Shown one piece after another: positions 7,977 to 14,444 of a DNA stretch of 14,444 bases. Under the pieces are notes generated by a model. The model saw only the letters and a program-made list of their open reading frames with translations, was not told the origin of the DNA and searched no databases. Position 1 is the first letter of the stretch. Each line of letters starts with the position of its first letter. Source of the stretch: an uncultured Clostridium sp. (GTDB taxonomy: Bacteria > Bacillota > Clostridia > Lachnospirales > Lachnospiraceae); contig CAMEWU010000036.1 of NCBI GenBank assembly GCA_945946715.1, positions 1-14,444 on the forward strand. The letters run 5' to 3'. Made by a program: the position numbers and the translations under genes.

Positions 7977-8153
7977 TTATTTGAATTTACGCTTTCTAGC
8001 AGCCTCTGACTTCTTCTTACGTCTTACGCTTGGCTTTTCGTAATGTTCTCTCTTACGAATTTCCTGCTGGATACCTGCCTTAGCACAGTTTCTCTTGAAT
8101 CTGCGTAAAGCACTATCTAATGTTTCGTTTTCTTTAACTACTACGTTCGACAT
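7977..8153 (-). CDS. rpsU: 30S ribosomal protein S21
   Basis: S21 is a small basic protein of the 30S subunit that helps initiation near the anti-Shine-Dalgarno region. The 58-residue product starting MSNVVVKENETLDSALRRFKR matches the family from its first residue and ends in a Lys/Arg-rich tail (RRKKKSEAARKRKFK). The frame is open 15 codons further upstream, but that part is non-conserved and overlaps the leader, so the ATG at 8153 is chosen. The strongest Shine-Dalgarno-like tract, GGAGGGAGGT (8167-8176), is 13 bases from the ATG; AAGG at 8163-8166 gives a more normal 9-base spacing. The gene has its own promoter, palindromic element, leader hairpin and terminator, so it can be a monocistronic unit. 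Confidence 0.97.
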   Translation of the reverse strand: MSNVVVKENETLDSALRRFKRNCAKAGIQQEIRKREHYEKPSVRRKKKSEAARKRKFK

Positions 8154-8175
8154 GACCTCACACCTTACCTCCCTC

Positions 8176-8203
8176 CAGTTGTATATTGTGCAATACATAA
8201 CTG
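8176..8203 (-). promoter_or_regulatory. Hairpin in the rpsU leader next to the Shine-Dalgarno tract
   Basis: The 28-base dyad has outer arms CAGTT (8199-8203) and AACTG (8176-8180). Inside these, TGTATTG pairs with CAATATA with one A-C mismatch between the blocks and one G-T pair. The central four bases would form the loop. The 3' end shares its final G with the purine tract GGAGGGAGGT. The element lies wholly in the predicted 70-base leader. A role in translation control is inference. Confidence 0.6.
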
Positions 8204-8226
8204 TTTGGGTATTTTTAGCACTAAGT

Positions 8227-8247
8227 AAGTGTATAACACATACACTT
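8227..8247. promoter_or_regulatory. Perfect 8-5-8 palindrome overlapping the rpsU promoter (putative operator)
   Basis: The arms AAGTGTAT (8227-8234) and ATACACTT (8240-8247) are exact reverse complements around a 5-base centre, AACAC. The element covers the complete -10 hexamer and most of the -10/-35 spacer of the rpsU promoter. That geometry suits a dimeric repressor blocking RNA polymerase. No second copy was seen in the window and no regulator is encoded here, so its binding protein is unknown. Alternatively, it could form a hairpin at the 3' end of the capA-like transcript, but no T-tract follows. Confidence 0.6.
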
Positions 8248-8257
8248 GTTTTGTCAA
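8230..8257 (-). promoter_or_regulatory. rpsU sigma-A promoter
   Basis: On the minus strand a consensus TTGACA (8252-8257) is followed after 16 bases by TATACA (8230-8235). The predicted start near 8223 gives a leader of about 70 bases before the rpsU ATG. The -35 lies 15 bases past the stop codon of the upstream capA-like gene. It is the best promoter match in the window. Confidence 0.75.
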
Positions 8258-8272
8258 TACTTTTTATATTCT

Positions 8273-9556
8273 TTAGTCAGAAATTTTAAAATTATATTCA
8301 TAATCTACAATTTCATATGGACAATCTGTGACCTTTGTCAGCGTCTGAATGGTTTTCTGATAAGAATCTTCAATACGTACCCAGTCCTTATCCTCCAGAA
8401 AACTGTACTTTTCTCTGTTTTCATAGGCTTCTATAACCGGCACAACACCAATAACATCATCCTTCCAATATACGTAAGTCGGTGCAAACCGCCATCCTAC
8501 CAACTGGGTTGTATCACCTTTTTTTTCAAAATCCATATCCATAATCAGACCAATATCTTTCATTACACCTGCTTCATACCGCTGGCTGGAAATAAAATTA
8601 CCTAAGGAATAAATAACATATCCGGTTTTCTTTGTTCCGTCCGGATTTGTGATTTCCCGAATCTCCATTGGTTCTACCACATGTGGATGACTGCCTACGA
8701 TAACATCTGCTCCTGCAGCAAATAGCTTATCAATACACATTTCCTGCCAGGAATCCGGCATTTCCCGATACTCTGTTCCAAAATGAATAATTGGCATTAC
8801 AACATCCACTCCGGCTTCATCCAGTGCCCGGACATTCTCACACATTGCTTCAATTTTACTGTCTTCATACATTTCTAAAGTATTCACACAATAAGGAGCA
8901 CTTGAAGGTACCGGAAGTCCATTTGTCGCATAGGTATAGCAAGCAAAACCAAAAGTGATTCCATCTACCTCAATAATACAAAGTTCCTGCTGTTCCTCCT
9001 GGCTTCTGGCAGTTCCTACATGCTCCATGCCAATAGAATCCAGGTAATCCAACGTAGAATATACTCCCTGCAAACCAGAATCTAAAGAATGATTATTTGC
9101 AGTTGCCACCATATCTACACCAACATCCTGTAAGTTATTTCCTAATACTTCAGGAGCATTGAACATTGGATAACAGGCATAGCCCAGTATATCACTATTG
9201 GAACCCTTATAGCGGCCGGCAAAGGTTGTTTCCAAATTGCCAAAGGTAAAATCTGCTTCACTTAAATATGGCTCTACATAAGTCAGACTGTCAGCATAAT
9301 CGAATGTATCAGTAGCGGCATCATACCCTCTGGTAATCTGCCATTGATGCATCATAATATCACCAACTGCAGTAATTGTCACTTGTCTGGTTCCAAGACA
9401 TTCCTGTAATTCAGATGACACAGGTTCTATCTCAGCAGGCTGATTCCAAGCCACCAGATATTGAGGTTCCTCTTTCGTCCAGACCATGCAGATGCCTGCC
9501 GCCAGCACCATTAATAATATAATTTCAAATAATATGATAATTGCCTTTTTCTTCAT
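8273..9556 (-). CDS. CapA-family (PGA_cap) metallophosphatase-fold protein, membrane-anchored
   Basis: The 427-residue protein belongs to the CapA/PgsA family with a calcineurin-like fold, linked in some bacteria to poly-gamma-glutamate export or anchoring and of uncertain activity in most others. An N-terminal hydrophobic helix (about 5-26) after MKKK suggests a membrane anchor with the domain outside. Domain landmarks: GDIMMH (65-70, D66 and H70), GNLET (106-110), ANNHSLD (153-159), IHFGTEY (257-263), GSHPHV (288-293) and SLGNF (317-321). These metal-site-like residues are all present. No capBC-like synthetase genes are nearby, so poly-glutamate synthesis should not be assumed; a cell-wall role is equally possible. 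It begins 20 bases after alaS, with GAGGT as Shine-Dalgarno, so it is probably on the alaS transcript. Confidence 0.88.
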   Translation of the reverse strand: MKKKAIIILFEIILLMVLAAGICMVWTKEEPQYLVAWNQPAEIEPVSSELQECLGTRQVTITAVGDIMMHQWQITRGYDAATDTFDYADSLTYVEPYLSEADFTFGNLETTFAGRYKGSNSDILGYACYPMFNAPEVLGNNLQDVGVDMVATANNHSLDSGLQGVYSTLDYLDSIGMEHVGTARSQEEQQELCIIEVDGITFGFACYTYATNGLPVPSSAPYCVNTLEMYEDSKIEAMCENVRALDEAGVDVVMPIIHFGTEYREMPDSWQEMCIDKLFAAGADVIVGSHPHVVEPMEIREITNPDGTKKTGYVIYSLGNFISSQRYEAGVMKDIGLIMDMDFEKKGDTTQLVGWRFAPTYVYWKDDVIGVVPVIEAYENREKYSFLEDKDWVRIEDSYQKTIQTLTKVTDCPYEIVDYEYNFKISD

Positions 9557-9576
9557 CAGTACCTCTTTGCATTTTC

Positions 9577-12216
9577 TTATGAAAGTTGTTCTGCCAGTAT
9601 ATCAGCTGCCTTTGTCAACGCATCCGAAATACCTGCCGGATTCTTACCACCAGCCTGTGCCATATTCGGGCGTCCGCCGCCGCCACCACCGACACAAGGT
9701 GCAATGGCTTTAATTAAATTACCGGCATGAGCTCCCTCCTTCATGGCTCCATCCGTTGCCATTACAATCAGGTTTACTTTTCCTTCATTGGAAGATGCCA
9801 ATACAACAACACCTTCTCCTAAGTTGCCCTTCAACTGATCACCCAAGTCACGAAGACCATTCATATCCACACCATCTACATTGGTAGCAAGGAATTTAAC
9901 TCCCTTTACTTCTGTTACCTGACTGGCAACGTCACCCAATGCATCCTTCGCCAATTTACTCTTCAAAGACTCATTTTCACTGGATAATTCCTTCATTTCT
10001 GCCATTAAATGGGTTAACTTATCCGTTAAAGTTGCAGGAGTTGCCTTTACAATCTGTGCTGCCTGATTCAGTTCTTCCTCAATCTGCTTATAATACTTAA
10101 ATACACCCTCACCGGTTAACGCTTCAATTCTTCGAACTCCGGCAGCTACACCAGATTCAGACAGAATCTTGAAAGTCATAATATTACCGGTATTGGAAAC
10201 ATGGGTACCACCACATAATTCAATAGAAAAATCACCCATAGATACCACGCGGACCGTATCCCCATATTTTTCACCAAACAATGCCATGGCTCCGGTTTTC
10301 TTTGCTTCTTCAATTCCCATAATCCGGGTAACAACCGGCAGGGATGCCTGAATTTCTTCATTTACAATCTGTTCTACCTTTGCAATCTCTTCAGCCGTCA
10401 TTGGTGAAAAATGAGCAAAGTCAAAACGCAAACGATCCGGTGTTACCAAAGAACCCTTCTGTTCTACATGAGAACCCAAAACTGTCTTTAAGGCTTTCTG
10501 TAACAGGTGGGTTGCACTATGATTCTTACAGGTATCTGCACGTCCCTTTGTACATACCTTTAATGTGACAGTATCACCAACCTTGAACATACCTTTGGTA
10601 ACTGTACCAACATGTCCAACCTTACCGCCTAACAGCTTAATGGTTTCCTCTACCCGGAATTCACCATCAGCAGTGACAATCACACCGGTATCTCCTTCCT
10701 GTCCACCCATGGTAGCATAGAACGGTGTCTGTTCTACAAAAATGGTTCCATGCTGACCGTCTACAATTGCTTCTGAAATCTCTGTATCAGTTGTTAATAC
10801 CGTGATTTTAGAATCTGCTACTAAGGTATCATATCCTACAAATTCAGTTGTGATTGCAGAATCGATTTCATCATATACAGTAGCATCTGCACCCATATAG
10901 TTGGTGGTCTTTCTGGCAGTACGAGCAGCTACCCGCTGTTCCTCCATGGCTGCCTTAAATCCATCTTCATCAATATCGTAACCCTTTTCTTCTAAGATTT
11001 CCTTGGTTAAATCCAATGGGAATCCATAGGTATCATATAACTTAAAGGCATCTGCACCATTTAAGGTCTTTATGCCCTTTGCAGCCATTTCCTCTTCCAT
11101 AGAAGCCAGAATGGAAAGTCCCTGATCAATGGTCTTATTGAACTTTGTCTCTTCCTGTGTCAGCACATTAAAGATAAATTCTTTCTTCTCATCTAATTCC
11201 GGATATCCATCCTTAGAGCCTTCAATTACCGTTTCTGACAGTTTAGCCAGGAACATGCCATCAATGCCTAACAAACGTCCGTGTCTTGCTGCACGACGAA
11301 TCAAACGACGAAGAACATAGCCTCTGCCCTCATTGGTCGGCATAATACCATCTGAAATCATAAATGTAGCAGAACGAATATGATCTGTAATCAAGCGAAT
11401 GGAAACATCCTGATTTTCATCTTCTTTATACGTTACATGTGCAAATTCACACACCTTATTGCGTAATGCCTGAATGGTATCCACATCAAAGATGGAATCT
11501 ACATCCTGTACAACAACTGCCAGACGCTCCAAGCCCATGCCGGTATCAATATTTTTCTGAACTAATTCGGTATAATTTCCATTACCATCATTTTCAAACT
11601 GGGTAAATACATTATTCCATACCTCAATATAGCGGTCACAATCACAGCCAACCGTACATCCTGGTTTGCCGCAGCCGTATTTCTCACCCCGGTCATAGTA
11701 AATCTCAGAACAAGGTCCGCAAGGTCCGGCTCCATGTTCCCAGAAATTGTCTTCTTTTCCAAAACGGAAAATCCGTTCTGCCGGAATACCGATTTTCTTA
11801 TTCCAGATATCGAATGCCTCATCATCTTCCTGGTATACAGAAGGATACAAACGGTCTGCATCAATTCCAACCACTTCTGTCAAGAATTCCCAAGACCAGG
11901 CAATTGCTTCATTCTTAAAATAATCACCAAATGAAAAATTACCCAACATCTCGAAAAATGTACCATGTCTTGCAGTCTTTCCCACATTTTCAATATCGCC
12001 GGTACGAATACACTTCTGACAAGTCGTAACACGACGTCTTGGTGGAATCTCCTGTCCGGTAAAATAAGGCTTTAATGGTGCCATACCGGAATTAATCAAT
12101 AACAGACTGTTATCATTATGAGGAATCAAGGAGAAACTCTTCATCTTCAAATGTCCCTTGCTCTCAAAAAACTCCAAAAACATTTTTCTTAATTCATTTA
12201 CGCCATAGCTCTTCAC
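9577..12216 (-). CDS. alaS: Alanine--tRNA ligase (AlaRS)
   Basis: AlaRS charges tRNA-Ala and edits mischarged Ser/Gly. The 879-residue length is standard. The catalytic class II domain starts at the N-terminus (INSGMAPLKPYFTG 41-54; GTFFEMLGNFSFGDYF 85-100). The editing domain carries the zinc motif HSATH (H566, H570) and CGGTH (C668, H672). A coiled segment (about 709-760) and the C-terminal glycine-rich C-Ala domain (GGGGGGRPNMAQAGG, 843-857) follow. A Cys-rich loop near 182-193 (C182, C187, C191, C193) looks like an extra metal site. The start codon is GTG at 12216, with AGGAGGA 7 bases upstream. No T-box leader is present: only 34 bases separate it from the upstream small ORF. Confidence 0.98.
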   Translation of the reverse strand: MKSYGVNELRKMFLEFFESKGHLKMKSFSLIPHNDNSLLLINSGMAPLKPYFTGQEIPPRRRVTTCQKCIRTGDIENVGKTARHGTFFEMLGNFSFGDYFKNEAIAWSWEFLTEVVGIDADRLYPSVYQEDDEAFDIWNKKIGIPAERIFRFGKEDNFWEHGAGPCGPCSEIYYDRGEKYGCGKPGCTVGCDCDRYIEVWNNVFTQFENDGNGNYTELVQKNIDTGMGLERLAVVVQDVDSIFDVDTIQALRNKVCEFAHVTYKEDENQDVSIRLITDHIRSATFMISDGIMPTNEGRGYVLRRLIRRAARHGRLLGIDGMFLAKLSETVIEGSKDGYPELDEKKEFIFNVLTQEETKFNKTIDQGLSILASMEEEMAAKGIKTLNGADAFKLYDTYGFPLDLTKEILEEKGYDIDEDGFKAAMEEQRVAARTARKTTNYMGADATVYDEIDSAITTEFVGYDTLVADSKITVLTTDTEISEAIVDGQHGTIFVEQTPFYATMGGQEGDTGVIVTADGEFRVEETIKLLGGKVGHVGTVTKGMFKVGDTVTLKVCTKGRADTCKNHSATHLLQKALKTVLGSHVEQKGSLVTPDRLRFDFAHFSPMTAEEIAKVEQIVNEEIQASLPVVTRIMGIEEAKKTGAMALFGEKYGDTVRVVSMGDFSIELCGGTHVSNTGNIMTFKILSESGVAAGVRRIEALTGEGVFKYYKQIEEELNQAAQIVKATPATLTDKLTHLMAEMKELSSENESLKSKLAKDALGDVASQVTEVKGVKFLATNVDGVDMNGLRDLGDQLKGNLGEGVVVLASSNEGKVNLIVMATDGAMKEGAHAGNLIKAIAPCVGGGGGGRPNMAQAGGKNPAGISDALTKAADILAEQLS

Positions 12217-12250
12217 GTTCTTATCCTCCTGAAATTACAGTTTCCTTCCA

Positions 12251-12403
12251 TTAGTTAGCGGAATTCTGATTCTCTTTCTTTTTATTGACAGCCTTACGAA
12301 TAGCAATTCCTGCAAAAACGCCGGCTACAATGACTGCCAAAAGCGATACTGCTTTTACAGAATACTGTACTAATTCATTTAAAAACAAATCCATTCCTTC
12401 CAT
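12251..12403 (-). CDS. 50-residue single-pass membrane protein, function unknown
   Basis: This short gene encodes MEGMDLFLNELVQYSVKAVS at its N-terminus, then a hydrophobic helix (about residues 17-35: LLAVIVAGVFAGIAI), then a basic tail (RKAVNKKKENQ). Positive charge at the C-terminal end suggests an N-out, C-in or amphipathic orientation. AAGGAGG lies 8 bases upstream of ATG 12403, a strong Shine-Dalgarno with ideal spacing, which argues that it is translated. An internal ATG at codon 4 is possible. It fits tightly between hisIE (33 bases) and alaS (34 bases). I do not recognise a named family. Confidence 0.78.
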   Translation of the reverse strand: MEGMDLFLNELVQYSVKAVSLLAVIVAGVFAGIAIRKAVNKKKENQNSAN

Positions 12404-12436
12404 GTAAATAACCTCCTTAAGTTATACAACACTAAA

Positions 12437-13678
12437 TCATCTACGTTCTACCAGTTCCCGTGTGATATCTTCCCATGTCAGTCCCTTTTCTACCATAAGT
12501 ACCATCATATGATATAAGAAATCAGATATCTCATATTTTAATTCTTCCGAATCCGGATTTTTGGCAGCAATTACAATTTCGGTAGCCTCTTCTCCTACCT
12601 TCTTCAGAATCTTATCAATTCCTTTATCAAACAGATAATTCGTATAAGAACCTTCTTTTGGGTTCTGTTTCCGTTCAGCAATTACATCATAATCTTCTTT
12701 CAAAATTGTAAGTGGATTTATATCATTATAATCTTTTTTCACTAAATCCTGATAGAAACAAGAGTAACTTCCTGTATGACAGGCAGCACCAACCTGTTCT
12801 ACTTTTGCCAGAATCGTATCATTATCACAATCCAGACTCAAAGCTTTCACATACTGATAATGACCGGAAGTCTCGCCCTTTAGCCATAATTCCTGTCTGC
12901 TCCGGCTAAAATATGTCATTCTTCCGGTTTCAATCGTCTTTTGATAGGCTTCTTCATTCATATATGCCATCATCAGTACCTGACTGGTTCTGTAGTCCTG
13001 TACTATAACCGGAATTAATCCATCACTATTTAACTTAAATTCAGAGAAAGGAATTGCAGAAGCAAATGTATTCACCTGTAAACCATCGCCAATGAATGCC
13101 TGCTTAATCTCATTGGTTCGAAGTCCATCTGTTGCTGAAACAACAATCCCCTTTACACCTGTCGCCTTCAAAAAGTTACCTAAGAAATGAAAATCTTCCA
13201 AACCATCCGGCACATGTACAACTACCGGTACATGACTGCTTTGACAGATGGAAGTAATGGTGTCCAGATATTCTCCCAAATCACCTTCTACCATCACATT
13301 GAACTGTCCATATCCATATTCATTCAGACGTAATGCATAGGTATCCATATTTTTAACATAATATCCATTAATCATACCGGATATTTTATCACTTCCAAAC
13401 CGTCCAACAACCTCCTTAATGACTTCTTCCTTCTCTGTCATTAAGCAAACTGTCGCGGCTCCTGCATATAACACCTTCTTTACATCTTCAAACCGTTCCG
13501 GTGACATCCGGACGCTCATCGGCACATCAACAGTTCGTGTAATCTCTTTTATGATTTCCAAATCCGGTTCTGCTTCATAAATAAAATGAATTTCATCTAC
13601 ACCGGCACGTTCCAGTTCTACCGCACTTTCTACTGCTTTTGTCTGATCAACCAAAGCTGTGATTCTAATATAATCCAT
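12437..13678 (-). CDS. hisIE: HisIE with an N-terminal HisF/HisA-like barrel domain
   Basis: The C-terminal half is a bifunctional histidine enzyme: phosphoribosyl-AMP cyclohydrolase (HisI, about residues 211-315) and phosphoribosyl-ATP pyrophosphatase (HisE, about 323-413), steps 3 and 2 of the pathway. HisI shows SRSRQELWLKGETSG, the metal motif DCDND (283-287), and C300 and C307 in ACHTG..SCF. HisE shows KVGEEATEIVIAAK and EISDFLYH. HisIE proteins are usually about 200 residues; this one is 413. Residues 1-200 read like a HisF/HisA (beta-alpha)8 barrel (YIRITALVDQ; ELERAGVDEIHFI; ERFEDVKKVLYAGAATVCL; RFGSDKI). The GGG phosphate loop is lost. ATG 13678 is preferred over 13702 because AGGAGG falls between them. 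The order hisD-hisB-hisIE shows a his operon. Confidence 0.9.
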   Translation of the reverse strand: MDYIRITALVDQTKAVESAVELERAGVDEIHFIYEAEPDLEIIKEITRTVDVPMSVRMSPERFEDVKKVLYAGAATVCLMTEKEEVIKEVVGRFGSDKISGMINGYYVKNMDTYALRLNEYGYGQFNVMVEGDLGEYLDTITSICQSSHVPVVVHVPDGLEDFHFLGNFLKATGVKGIVVSATDGLRTNEIKQAFIGDGLQVNTFASAIPFSEFKLNSDGLIPVIVQDYRTSQVLMMAYMNEEAYQKTIETGRMTYFSRSRQELWLKGETSGHYQYVKALSLDCDNDTILAKVEQVGAACHTGSYSCFYQDLVKKDYNDINPLTILKEDYDVIAERKQNPKEGSYTNYLFDKGIDKILKKVGEEATEIVIAAKNPDSEELKYEISDFLYHMMVLMVEKGLTWEDITRELVERR

Positions 13679-13733
13679 AATTGCCTCCTTCTTATGTCTC
13701 ATTTATCTTTTCATGAACCTGCTATTTCACAGC

Positions 13734-14324
13734 TTATATCGTACCTTTGGTAGATAACACATCACTAATGCGTATATCATAGGAAGATGCTTCATCTAAT
13801 GCTTTTGCAAATGCTTTATAGGTAGCTTCAATAATATGATGATTATTGCTGCCATTCAACTGCTTTATATGAAGATTCATCCCGGCTGCATAAGAAATTG
13901 CATAAAAGAATTCACGAACCATTTCCGTATCAAAATATCCCACTTGATCAACTGTAAAGGTTTCATCAAACACCAGATACGGACGACCACTTAAGTCAAT
14001 GGCACAAAGCACCAGGGTTTCATCCATAGGAAGCATGATAGAACCATACCGTTTGATTCCTTTTTTATCTCCCAGTGCTTTCCGGATTGCCATTCCCAAT
14101 GCAATACCGGTATCTTCAATAGTATGATGAGAATCTACAAATAAATCACCTTTTACAGATACATTCAAATCAAACAAACCATGCTTTGCAAAGCTGTTTA
14201 ACATGTGGTCAAAGAAACCGATACCGGTATCGATACTGGTTTCTCCGGTACCATCTAAATTCAGTTCAATCTTAATATCTGTCTCATTGGTTTTGCGGGT
14301 TACTGTGGATTTACGATTTGCCAT
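13734..14324 (-). CDS. hisB: Imidazoleglycerol-phosphate dehydratase (HisB)
   Basis: HisB dehydrates imidazole glycerol phosphate to imidazole acetol phosphate, step 6 of the histidine pathway, using a di-manganese site. The 196-residue monofunctional protein has the usual length and lacks the histidinol-phosphatase domain found in enterobacteria. Metal-binding motifs are FFDHML (H40), DSHHTIED (H66, H67, E70), and NNHHIIEA (H162, H163, E166); the C-terminus STKGTI is also family-like. The ATG at 14324 has AAGGAGGA, which overlaps the hisD stop codon, so translation is probably coupled. A 55-base gap to hisIE holds no terminator. Confidence 0.98.
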   Translation of the reverse strand: MANRKSTVTRKTNETDIKIELNLDGTGETSIDTGIGFFDHMLNSFAKHGLFDLNVSVKGDLFVDSHHTIEDTGIALGMAIRKALGDKKGIKRYGSIMLPMDETLVLCAIDLSGRPYLVFDETFTVDQVGYFDTEMVREFFYAISYAAGMNLHIKQLNGSNNHHIIEATYKAFAKALDEASSYDIRISDVLSTKGTI

Positions 14325-14335
14325 AGTGTTCCTCC

Positions 14336-14444
14336 TTATTCTTCAAACCTTACCCGGATAGAATTGGCATGTGCAGTCAATTGTTCTGATTCTGCAAATG
14401 CAATAATATCCTTATGAATCGGCTCTAAAGCTTCTCTGGAATAG
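14336..14444 (-). CDS. hisD: Histidinol dehydrogenase HisD, C-terminal 35 residues (partial)
   Basis: Only the 3' end is in the window; the gene continues past the right edge. The visible residues end in AESEQLTAHANSIRVRFEE and a TAA at 14336-14338. LTAHANSIRVR is the conserved C-terminal block of HisD, which oxidises histidinol to histidine in two NAD-dependent steps; its His belongs to the zinc/substrate site. The stop codon runs into the hisB Shine-Dalgarno, 11 bases before the hisB ATG. The identification rests on a short but distinctive segment and on the his operon context. Confidence 0.88.
   Translation of the reverse strand, partial: YSREALEPIHKDIIAFAESEQLTAHANSIRVRFEE

Noticed and set aside
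8154..8198. 15-codon N-terminal extension of S21
   Set aside because: It includes the leader hairpin and purine tract, is not part of the S21 family sequence, and the canonical MSNVVVKENE start follows.
8280..8300. AATTTTAAAATT palindrome at the end of the capA-like gene as a terminator
   Set aside because: It is AT-only, lies inside the coding region and has no T-tract after it, so it would not form a stable termination hairpin.
12404..12440. TATAAC at the end of hisIE as a promoter for the small ORF and alaS
   Set aside because: The possible -35 hexamer (TAGAAC) is weak and the predicted leader would be too short; the evidence was insufficient to list it.

Overview
The window looks like a low-GC Firmicutes chromosome, most probably a Lachnospiraceae-type gut Clostridium. 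The base composition is AT-rich, Shine-Dalgarno sequences are strong AGGAGG types, and the proteins have a clostridial look (S21, AlaS with an extra Cys-rich loop, YlbJ). The genus is inference; a carbohydrate-degrading gut species would fit the cellulase. No phage, IS element, CRISPR array, tRNA or rRNA is visible, and no gene-free stretch exceeds 221 bases.

Layout. Positions 1-221 are AT-rich non-coding DNA. Two plus-strand genes follow: tmcAL (tRNA-Met acetylation) and a short ylbJ-like sporulation membrane protein. Everything from 2431 to the right edge is on the minus strand and reads right to left: hisD (3' end only), hisB, a HisIE enzyme with an extra HisF/HisA-like N-terminal domain, a 50-residue membrane protein, alaS, a CapA-family protein, rpsU, recG, a membrane-anchored CBM2-like/GH5 cellulase, rsmD, coaD and a coiled-coil protein with an acidic tail. 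The two blocks converge with abutting stop codons at 2430/2431.

Function. The right end is the distal part of a histidine operon, running into translation genes with gaps of only 20-55 bases. rpsU has the clearest regulatory architecture: a TTGACA/TATACA promoter overlapped by a perfect 8-5-8 palindrome, a leader hairpin touching the Shine-Dalgarno region, and a good intrinsic terminator. recG starts 12 bases after that terminator. The cellulase appears to have its own promoter at the end of recG, with rsmD and coaD packed behind it. rsmD, coaD, ylbJ and tmcAL correspond to the Bacillus ylbH-ylbI-ylbJ-ylbM cluster, here split into two converging blocks.

Most of the window is ordinary housekeeping DNA. 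The points most worth following are the degenerate barrel on HisIE, the rpsU control region, the cellulase inside a housekeeping gene run, and the unannotated small membrane protein before alaS.
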